Of a DNA stretch of 37,264 bases, positions 31,227 to 37,264 are shown one piece after another. The DNA comes from an uncultured Aquimarina sp. (lineage in GTDB: Bacteria > Bacteroidota > Bacteroidia > Flavobacteriales > Flavobacteriaceae): NCBI RefSeq assembly GCF_947500065.1, contig NZ_CANMQT010000022.1:1-37264 (forward strand), given 5' to 3'. Positions within the stretch are counted from its first letter, which is position 1. Each line of letters starts with the position of its first letter. The translations under genes were made by a program, and so were the position numbers. The notes beneath the pieces are model-generated. The model was not told where the DNA came from, searched no databases, and worked only from the letters and a program-made list of their open reading frames with translations.

Positions 31227-32403
31227 TATTTTCATTAAAAGCTGAAGGCAATAACTGAGGAATAAACTTTATCAATAGAGGCATTAATAAACTTCCACCT
31301 GGTAAAATAAAAATTGCCAAAGAAGGAATGGTTTTACAAACATCCAATAATTGTTGTTTCATCTGTTGTTTCTCTTCTTTTGAAAGATCTCTCACCGCAG
31401 ATTGACCTAATAAAATCATCAATTCCTTGCTTTCAGAAATTTCTTTGATTAGTCTCTTTTTATTTCTAAGGATTAAAATACTTACCGTTCTTGAAGTTTG
31501 CTTATAAAAGTGATGCGCAGGATTCGAATAATTAAAAAAAGAGATATCTTCTTTGTGTTCTTTTACAAACGACTGTACTGAATGTAAGGAGTCTTTCACC
31601 CATTGATTTGGTAACATAAGTTCTGCTCCCAAGGCACGTATAAAATCTTGCTCTCCTAGGTCAATTTCCTTATCATTCCATACCGCTAAACTGGTAAGAT
31701 CCAGAATATATCTTTTCTCTAATTCATCTGTATAATTATCTAATCGAATTTGATCAAAACTAGCGTCTTCATCTGTATTAACTTCAGTATACCTAACAGA
31801 AGAAGCAAAAAGTTTGATCAATAATTCATCATGAGTATCTTTCTCTATTTTCGAGTTTAAGGCTAGAAAAACAATATTTGTTAAGGTTTCTTCTAGCGTT
31901 GCTGCATATTCTATTGGGTTTTTATCGTGAATTAGAAAATGCTCAAAAGCAAGTACATCTATAAATAATAATGCATTAGTTAATAAATGACTGAAGTTTT
32001 TCTTAAAAATAGATTCATTGGTTTGTATGCGAGTATTAATAATCTTTTCTAATTTTTCACTCTTACTAGTAGTTAATGTGTTTATAAAAGAAAAGAAAGA
32101 TTTTTTGGTATCCAGGTACTCATAAAACTCAATCAATGCTTTAATACAATCCTTAGAATCACTATTATCTATAGTTTCATAATACGTAGTTACTAAAGCT
32201 GTAAAAAGATTGATTTTGGTTTTTTCTTCTTCAGAATATGTGATTTCCGAATCGTAGGGTAAGGCTATTTCTACAGAAGTACCATATATAAAACCTACCC
32301 TCTTCAGTTCTAGATATAATGCATCCAGTGATGATAAGGCAAGAGAGTCAATATTAAAATCTCTTAGAAATTTATCTATCCAACCTACAGTTGATGGGTT
32401 CAT
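31222..32403 (-). CDS. LETM1-like domain protein
   Basis: 393 aa. Mostly helical, with no signal peptide. The last 55 residues carry the LETM1-type motif: KQQMKQQLLDVCKTIPSLAI, then FILPGGSLLMPLLIKFIPQL, then LPSAF. The middle (about 180-270) resembles a TerB-like helical bundle (LTSLAVWNDKEIDLGEQDFI). Flavobacterial relatives are annotated as LETM1-related proteins tied to biofilms; that link is known only from database naming. Mitochondrial LETM1 acts in ion homeostasis and translation, but no such role can be assigned. A TAnnTTTG element lies 18 bases before the ATG. Confidence 0.85.
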   Translation of the reverse strand: MNPSTVGWIDKFLRDFNIDSLALSSLDALYLELKRVGFIYGTSVEIALPYDSEITYSEEEKTKINLFTALVTTYYETIDNSDSKDCIKALIEFYEYLDTKKSFFSFINTLTTSKSEKLEKIINTRIQTNESIFKKNFSHLLTNALLFIDVLAFEHFLIHDKNPIEYAATLEETLTNIVFLALNSKIEKDTHDELLIKLFASSVRYTEVNTDEDASFDQIRLDNYTDELEKRYILDLTSLAVWNDKEIDLGEQDFIRALGAELMLPNQWVKDSLHSVQSFVKEHKEDISFFNYSNPAHHFYKQTSRTVSILILRNKKRLIKEISESKELMILLGQSAVRDLSKEEKQQMKQQLLDVCKTIPSLAIFILPGGSLLMPLLIKFIPQLLPSAFNENK

Positions 32404-32421
32404 TGGTTAATAAGTTTATCA

Positions 32422-32429
32422 CAAAGTTA
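32422..32429 (-). promoter_or_regulatory. TAnnTTTG promoter -7 element of the LETM1-like gene
   Basis: The minus strand reads TAACTTTG, 18 bases before the ATG at 32403, the same distance as for the NDH-2 gene. Confidence 0.45.
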
Positions 32430-32568
32430 AATTTATTTTCGATCTATTAGTATGCAATCGCCATCTAGATACCTATTTTTCTTAGTTAACAATTTTTTAA
32501 CACCATTGAGAAAACCGTACTCTTTTTATCCTCGTATGTATTTCCGTAAACATTTAAAATTAAATAAA

Positions 32569-33249
32569 ATGAACAAGATTAGAAAAACAAATTTATTCAT
32601 CATCGGCGGACTTCTTAGTATCGGAGTTGTACTTATGGCAGCAGATCATATAGACGCTCCAGCTGTTGTAGGAACTACAGCAGACATTACAGATCTTTAT
32701 GCTTTTGAGGGAGCAGATCCAGACAATACAGTTTTTGTAGCCAATGTGCAAGGATTGTTAGCACCAGGAAGCTCAGCTACTTTTGATGAAAATGTATTGG
32801 TAGAAATTAACATCGACAATGATGGTGATTTAGTAGAAGATTTGGTTATACAGGCAATACCTAGAGGCGGGATTATGTATTTCTTCGGACCATACGAGCC
32901 TTCACAAACTGGACTTAATAGTGTGATAGATGAAGATACACAATATCTAGGTCAGGTAGCTATCAGTTCAGGATCCAGTGCAACTACATCAGAAGCAAAT
33001 GGGATCTCATATTTTGCAGGACTAAGAGAAGATCCTTTCTTTTTTGATTCCAGTCAATTCAATGCTATCGTAGGTGGAATGGCTCCTGGAGGTTTTAATA
33101 ATCCAGGTAATGATGACTTTGATGGAACTAATGTCTTATCCATTGTTATAGAAGTACCCAATTCACTTTTAGGAGGAACATTTAGTCATCCTGCAGGAAC
33201 TGGAGTAGAAGTATTTAATACGTGGGCAGAAGCAAAAAGAAAACAATAA
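32569..33249 (+). CDS. DUF4331 family secreted protein
   Basis: 226 aa from the ATG at 32569. An ATG at 32452 extends the frame by 39 residues without a signal sequence; the inner ATG is followed by a clean N-terminal hydrophobic segment (FIIGGLLSIGVVLMA) and preceded by an A-rich leader. The DUF4331 start is AADHIDAPAV, then TADITDLYAFEGAD, with Asp/Asn-rich stretches (INIDNDGDLVEDL) that could bind cations. Shorter than full-length DUF4331 proteins; the second half may be in the next gene, which carries another DUF4331 part. Function unknown. Confidence 0.87.
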   Translation: MNKIRKTNLFIIGGLLSIGVVLMAADHIDAPAVVGTTADITDLYAFEGADPDNTVFVANVQGLLAPGSSATFDENVLVEINIDNDGDLVEDLVIQAIPRGGIMYFFGPYEPSQTGLNSVIDEDTQYLGQVAISSGSSATTSEANGISYFAGLREDPFFFDSSQFNAIVGGMAPGGFNNPGNDDFDGTNVLSIVIEVPNSLLGGTFSHPAGTGVEVFNTWAEAKRKQ

Positions 33250-33264
33250 TTAAGAATTTTAAAA

Positions 33265-33891
33265 ATGACAGATAGTATGAAACTTATTAATTTAAAAAAT
33301 ATATCCGCAGCCTTAGTAATAGTAATTGGGTTTGCAAGTTGTAGTAGTGATGATGATGCAATAGCAATAGATCCGCCTGTAGTGGTTGATTTTTCAGGAA
33401 CGTTTTCTCAAGAAGATCAGATGGGACGTCCAGGAATTAATACCGTATTCAGTGCGACACCAGATATCGAAAATAGCTTTAACGTTACAATTCCTTCAGA
33501 GCAAGGTGCAGCTTTTCAATCTTTGTTTGAAACACAATTAGCAGGATTGCATGGTGCATTTGGCGTAAGCTATGAAAATAATATCCTTGGATTGGATATC
33601 ACTACGCTTACAACTGTATTAGCATCAGATGTACTGCAAGTGGCTCCTGGAGTTCCAACGACGTACTTTGATGGTACCAATGTATTAACAGGTAGAACCT
33701 TAACAGATGATGTCATTGATGTTTCTTTGATATTATTATTTGGAGGTCAAAACGGTGATCGTTTTAATGGCCAAGATTTAGATGGTGATGGGACTCCCGA
33801 TTTACCAATACTGGTAACGGATGGGGTTAGTGGTGCAGGAGAGACTCCATCAAGTACATTTCCTTATTTAGAAGCACCGCACAGTTCATAA
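33265..33891 (+). CDS. DUF4331-type lipoprotein
   Basis: 208 aa. Lipobox with Cys26 (GFASC), then SSDDDAIA. The DUF4331 C-terminal motif QEDQMGRPGINTVF is near residue 50, and a metal-like DLDGDGTPDLP follows. ATG codons at 33265 and 33277 are both possible; the first has the better A-rich leader. The gap to the previous DUF4331 gene is 15 bases, so the two are co-transcribed. Together they cover the two halves of a longer DUF4331 protein, which suggests a split gene family. Located in the envelope; function unknown. Confidence 0.86.
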   Translation: MTDSMKLINLKNISAALVIVIGFASCSSDDDAIAIDPPVVVDFSGTFSQEDQMGRPGINTVFSATPDIENSFNVTIPSEQGAAFQSLFETQLAGLHGAFGVSYENNILGLDITTLTTVLASDVLQVAPGVPTTYFDGTNVLTGRTLTDDVIDVSLILLFGGQNGDRFNGQDLDGDGTPDLPILVTDGVSGAGETPSSTFPYLEAPHSS

Positions 33892-33915
33892 ATAAATAAA
33901 ATCACTAACATTTTA

Positions 33916-34010
33916 TTGTCAACCTGAGTCTATCTGTTATTATTAGAAGTCAGCCTTCAAATGACTTTACATGCCTTGCATAGGCTAGAAGGATAGACTC
34001 AGAACGACAA
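33916..34010. repeat. long imperfect inverted repeat inside the DUF4331 operon
   Basis: The arms ttgtcaacctgagtctatc (33916-33934) and gatagactcagaacgacaa (33992-34010) pair over 11 bp, three mismatched bases, and 5 bp more. A smaller stem (agtca/tgact) lies inside. The form resembles interspersed palindromic intergenic repeats of Bacteroidota (of the ttctgag/ctcagaa type). It lies between the second DUF4331 gene and the TPR lipoprotein gene. Confidence 0.75.
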
Positions 34011-34049
34011 GTAACATCAAGTAAAACAAATTTCAAAAAACAAAATATT

Positions 34050-35342
34050 ATGAGAGTATTAAAAGGAATCATCAGCATAATGATTGGGATACTCATTATT
34101 TCCTGTCAAAAAGAAAAAACTACAATTACCAACTCAAAAGATTATGCAATTTATCTTAAAGAACAAGATAATCAAACAGTCAAAGAAGCGATAAAGAAAC
34201 TTCAGTTTTGGAACACTAAAATAAAAGAAGACAGTCTTCAGATCACAGCATTAGCAGCAGCGGCAGGAACATATACTGAGCTATTTCAATCAACAGGAGA
34301 TATCCAATATTTGAAATTAGCCGAAAAAACATTGACTAAATCTACCAGCATAGCAGCTATAGGTAAGTCAAGTCATCTTTTAACATTAGCACATAATTAT
34401 ATCTCTCAGCATAGATTTAGAGAGGCTAAAGAAGCTGCTCAAGGAGCGTATCTTTTAAAAACCAATACCAAAGCGACAGAAATGGTGCTTTTTGATATCT
34501 CCATGGAATTAGGAGAATACAAAAATGCGGAGAAGTATTTAGGAAAAATTGCAAATTATAGTGATTATAATTTCCTAATTCGTTTGGCTAAATGGAATGA
34601 CTATAAAGGAAATCTGGATGCTACCATAAGAAATATGGAAAAAGCCAGAGCGATTGCAGAAAGTAGTAAAAAAGAAAGTTTACTCCTATGGTCTTATACC
34701 AATTTAGCGGATTATTATGGTCATGCAGGACGAATTAAAGAATCTTATGATCATTATCTAAAAGCTTTGGCGATAGATCCTTCTAACGCATATGCGAAAA
34801 AAGGAATCGCCTGGATCGTATATTCTTATGAAAAAGATCCTGTAGAGGCATTAGAAATCTTAGATGCTATTGCGGGAAATCATCAAAGCCCTGATTACTT
34901 TCTCTTAAAAGCAGAGATAGCAGAGTTTCAAAAAGATGATCTTACTAAAAAAACAAACCTTAAAAAGTATGAAGGTGCGGTTAAAAATGAGCAATATGGA
35001 GCCATGTATAATGCTCATAATGCCTTATTACTGGCCGAAGAATATCAAAAATTTAAACAGGCGTTAGATATAGCCGAAGAAGAGATACAAAATCGTCCTA
35101 CACCACAATCTTATGATCTAAAAGCGCATATTCTAAACCTGAAAGGAGATCATAAAGAAGCACTAGCAATTGTAGAAAAGTATATCCTACATAAGACTTA
35201 TGAACCAGTAGCGAATTATCACATTGCGGAAATCTATAAGGCTAATAATATGCAAAAAGCTATGGATCCTATTAAAGAAGAGTTATTAGAAAGCGGTTAT
35301 GAATTAGGACCAGTGACTTTCGGAAAAATATTAGAACTGTAG
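34050..35342 (+). CDS. TPR repeat lipoprotein
   Basis: 430 aa. Signal with lipobox Cys19 (LIISC). Most of the protein is TPR-type helices, clear at YAIYLKEQDNQTVKEAIKKL, AHNYISQHRFREAKEAAQGA, YDHYLKALAIDPSNAYAKKG, KAHILNLKGDHKEALAIVEK and VANYHIAEIYKANNMQKAMD. It follows the DUF4331 pair after a 158-base gap that holds an inverted repeat, and is 23 bases from the next gene. The gene order DUF4331, TPR protein is common in flavobacteria. Probably a scaffold on the periplasmic side of a membrane; partners are not known. Confidence 0.88.
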   Translation: MRVLKGIISIMIGILIISCQKEKTTITNSKDYAIYLKEQDNQTVKEAIKKLQFWNTKIKEDSLQITALAAAAGTYTELFQSTGDIQYLKLAEKTLTKSTSIAAIGKSSHLLTLAHNYISQHRFREAKEAAQGAYLLKTNTKATEMVLFDISMELGEYKNAEKYLGKIANYSDYNFLIRLAKWNDYKGNLDATIRNMEKARAIAESSKKESLLLWSYTNLADYYGHAGRIKESYDHYLKALAIDPSNAYAKKGIAWIVYSYEKDPVEALEILDAIAGNHQSPDYFLLKAEIAEFQKDDLTKKTNLKKYEGAVKNEQYGAMYNAHNALLLAEEYQKFKQALDIAEEEIQNRPTPQSYDLKAHILNLKGDHKEALAIVEKYILHKTYEPVANYHIAEIYKANNMQKAMDPIKEELLESGYELGPVTFGKILEL

Positions 35343-35365
35343 TATTATAAAAACGATTTATTGGT

Positions 35366-36412
35366 ATGAAAACTTTTATAACCGTAATAACAGTTTTATT
35401 GGGATTTGGATTATTTGGTCAAAATCTAAATTTGAATAATCAGTTAGAGAATATAGTAAAAGATATTGACAATCAGTTTTTTAATATAAATTCGGAACGT
35501 TATTCTTATAACTATTTTGATGGGATTGTAACTGTAGATCAATATACCAATGAACCATTGGGCTATAAAGAACTAGAATTTACAATGAATGAATATATAT
35601 ATACGGATGCTTCTTTTAGTTTTGAAAATTTAAAAGTAACTCCTGCAATTAGGTTTGACTATTTTAGAGATAGTAGTGCGTCATCATTTTTTATAGATTC
35701 TCGGTTAACATCTAATATTAATACTATAGCAAAACTAGATGCGCTATACACCATATCTGAGGGATTCAATTTTTCTATGCAATCCGCTGTTGGGTTCCAA
35801 AATAGGTATATCGGTATTGAACAAATAGGGAAAATGCATCATAGTTATGCAATTGATATTGGTTTAGAATGGAATCCTTTTTATAATGTGTCGTTACAAA
35901 CTACTTTTTGGATGTTTAATATGGATCAGGGATTTGTTTATGTTGATGAAGAAGGGTTGGTAGAAGCAAATGGAAAAGAACAAAGAGTAGGAGTAGATAT
36001 GAGTATTACATATCATATAAATGATTGGTTATTTTTTAATTCTGATTTTTTCTATGCAAATGCTGATAATAACAATGAAAACATGAACTATGAATTGGCA
36101 GCAGAAGGAGGCTTGAATATAAATGGGATAAAAAATTTTTCAGGAGGAATAGGATGTAGATATGCTAATACAGGTGCAATAGAGGATACTAAAGCAAATA
36201 CCTCCTATTTGGCAACGGATATGAATATTGAGTATAGTAAGAATGAATTTACTTTTGGTATAGCAATAGAAAACATATTTAATATTAACTGGGGAGAGCC
36301 AGAATTAGCTATGGCTTCTCGATTAACAGATAGATTGACGCCTGTTAATGGATCTTATTTTGTTCCTGATGACGGGGTATTTATTCAAGCTGGAATTAGC
36401 TATAGTTTTTGA
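35366..36412 (+). CDS. putative outer-membrane beta-barrel protein
   Basis: 348 aa. Signal peptide 1-18 (LLGFGLFGQ). The rest shows alternating aromatic/polar strands such as FSFENLKVTPAIRFDYFRD, HSYAIDIGLEWNPFYNVSLQ and VDMSITYHINDWLFFNSDFF, and it ends in FIQAGISYSF with a C-terminal Phe, the sign of proteins inserted by the BAM machinery. No plug or TonB box. The pattern FGIAIENIFNINWGEPEL resembles receptor barrels. It is the last gene of the DUF4331-TPR run; a terminator follows. A channel or an assembly partner are both possible. Confidence 0.8.
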   Translation: MKTFITVITVLLGFGLFGQNLNLNNQLENIVKDIDNQFFNINSERYSYNYFDGIVTVDQYTNEPLGYKELEFTMNEYIYTDASFSFENLKVTPAIRFDYFRDSSASSFFIDSRLTSNINTIAKLDALYTISEGFNFSMQSAVGFQNRYIGIEQIGKMHHSYAIDIGLEWNPFYNVSLQTTFWMFNMDQGFVYVDEEGLVEANGKEQRVGVDMSITYHINDWLFFNSDFFYANADNNNENMNYELAAEGGLNINGIKNFSGGIGCRYANTGAIEDTKANTSYLATDMNIEYSKNEFTFGIAIENIFNINWGEPELAMASRLTDRLTPVNGSYFVPDDGVFIQAGISYSF

Positions 36413-36440
36413 TTTTTGTTTTTTGATGTTTTTATGGAGA

Positions 36441-36474
36441 AAGCTTGTTTGCATATATACAGACAGGCTTTTTC
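36441..36474 (+). terminator. rho-independent terminator after the beta-barrel gene
   Basis: Stem aagcttgt/acaggctt (36441-36448 with 36463-36470, one G-U pair), loop of 14, then TTTCTG. Ends the DUF4331-TPR-barrel transcript. Confidence 0.65.
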
Positions 36475-36560
36475 TGTATTTTATGTAAAAACTAACCGTA
36501 GATTTAAACGTTTATTATACGTTTGTAAATAATTATATATGGAAAGTACGTATATAAACA

Positions 36561-37031
36561 TGTTAGCAAACATTGATTGAGAATAACAAAATAATTAACG
36601 GAATTGGATAATAGTGTAATCGGAATTGGAGTTGCTTTGGGAGTTAGTTTTTTAATTCTGTATACTAGAAAAAAGAAATGGCTAAATCCAAAAATAGTGT
36701 GGCTGATTTGTATCGGACTCTTGACAATTGGACTTTTCGGAATTTTAAACTCTAAAAATGAATTCAGAAATGAACGTGTTATGTATTTTGGATTTTGTAT
36801 ACCAATAATTTACTGGATTTTTGATCGGATTTTTAAGCGAATTAGTGAGAATATACATAATAGAGATTTTATACTCTTTTTGAGGAATTCGGACGAAATA
36901 AATAGCGGATTTGAAGCTAAAAATACACACGTAAAAATATCAGATAAATTATTTTCGTTCGGACTTTTAATAATAATTATTGCGACTCTATTTATCGGAA
37001 TACGAACTATATAAAAAACGATTTGCTAACA
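36561..37031. repeat. 10-bp inverted repeats flanking an orphan membrane gene
   Basis: tgttagcaaa (36561-36570) and tttgctaaca (37022-37031) are perfect inverse copies at the ends of a 471-base segment containing one small gene. The segment after it (37140-37198) carries gcttgcttgccttgctccga and ggcgttgtaa, words seen beside other orphan genes in flavobacteria; this is inference. The 37015-37198 gap holds no convincing gene. Confidence 0.55.
36604..37014 (+). CDS. orphan membrane protein, 136 aa
   Basis: TTG start; an in-frame stop lies 12 bases upstream and no ATG precedes residue 60, so TTG is the only full-length start. Hydrophobic helices at about 4-20, 31-48, 63-78 and 115-134; a polar stretch (about 80-110) with FILFLRNSDEINSGFEAKNT. 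No known family was recognised. The base use is AT-rich with different codons from the neighbours. It is flanked by 10-bp inverted repeats, has no operon partner, and may be an accessory gene gained by transfer. Confidence 0.6.
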   Translation: MDNSVIGIGVALGVSFLILYTRKKKWLNPKIVWLICIGLLTIGLFGILNSKNEFRNERVMYFGFCIPIIYWIFDRIFKRISENIHNRDFILFLRNSDEINSGFEAKNTHVKISDKLFSFGLLIIIIATLFIGIRTI

Positions 37032-37198
37032 TTATATATGAAATCAGAGCAAAATTTAGAGCCAGATCATAAGGTCATTTCCTTTTTGCAATGGCGCTAG
37101 ATTTTTATAAATCAAACAAGAAATAAAAATGCGCAGATAAATCAATTGGTTTAGGCTTGCTTGCCTTGCTCCGATTCATATATTTGGCGTTGTAAGTA

Positions 37199-37264
37199 AT
37201 GAAAAGAAACCTAATTCAAATATTTGCCATTTTTCTTTTGTTTTGTTCTTGTGACTTAAAAACA
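37199..37264 (+). CDS. partial lipoprotein gene, cut by window end
   Basis: 22 codons visible: an N-terminal basic start and hydrophobic segment (MKRNLIQIFAIFLLFCSC), with a lipobox-like LFCSC and then DLKT. The ATG follows ggcgttgtaagta. The product would be a lipoprotein of unknown function; nothing else is in the window. Confidence 0.55.
   Translation, partial: MKRNLIQIFAIFLLFCSCDLKT

Noticed and set aside
32452..32568. 39-residue extension of the first DUF4331 protein
   Set aside because: It would put a non-signal segment before the hydrophobic N-terminus; the ATG at 32569 has an A-rich leader.
36428..36486. Short ORF across the terminator after the beta-barrel gene
   Set aside because: It coincides with the hairpin and T run; no sign of coding.
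37038..37100. 20-codon ORF starting MKSEQNLEPDHK
   Set aside because: Too short and without leader, motif or neighbour evidence to call a gene.

Overview
The window is AT-rich chromosomal DNA of a member of the Bacteroidota, most likely a marine Flavobacteriaceae of the Aquimarina type. Evidence: type A and type B type IX secretion sorting domains, a GLPGLI protein, a CarboxypepD_reg-like TonB receptor, LytTR/2TM signalling, DUF4331 proteins, a LETM1-like protein, T/A-rich leaders without Shine-Dalgarno sequences, and TAnnTTTG promoter elements. The genus is inference. No rRNA, tRNA, phage, transposase or CRISPR locus was seen.

Layout. 1-176: 8-bp tandem repeat. 230-7255: the flavobacterial MoxR/DUF58 envelope cluster (SpoIIM-like, membrane protein, DUF4129, DUF4350, MoxR, DUF58 on the minus strand, divergent RDD protein); three of its genes start with TTG one or two bases after the preceding stop. 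7337-7498: a lanthipeptide-like precursor. 7556-9924: cyclophilin lipoprotein, CoA-type Nudix hydrolase, PlsC-like acyltransferase. 10342-11712: beta-propeller lipoprotein. 11817-13273: five small minus-strand genes for double-glycine-leader peptides of two leader families, one with a knottin-like cysteine pattern and two lying in a 356-bp tandem duplication. 13420-15042: TPR/AraC membrane regulator. 15196-18756: convergent pair of a T9SS type B surface protein and a GH18 chitinase.

18909-28542 is a signalling and outer-membrane block: LytTR response regulator with a degenerate LytTR tail beside it, periplasmic amidohydrolase, five stand-alone 2TM proteins, a LytS-type histidine kinase with its own C-terminal 2TM domain, a periplasmic TPR-like protein, a TonB receptor and a divergent GLPGLI protein. 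Candidate LytTR operators (9-bp direct repeats spaced 21 bp) lie upstream of the TPR-kinase-2TM operon and upstream of the TonB receptor, so the regulator may control its own neighbourhood.

28558-36412: type II NADH dehydrogenase, ECF sigma factor with a membrane partner, LETM1-like protein, and a run of two DUF4331 proteins, a TPR lipoprotein and a beta-barrel-like protein. 36413-37264: orphan small genes between short inverted repeats, looking like the edge of an accessory cassette region; the last gene is cut by the window end.

Most interesting: the double-glycine peptide cluster (especially the knottin-like peptide), the LytTR/2TM circuit with its predicted operators, and the UUG stop-restart pattern in the MoxR operon. 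No modification or export genes for the peptides are present in the window.
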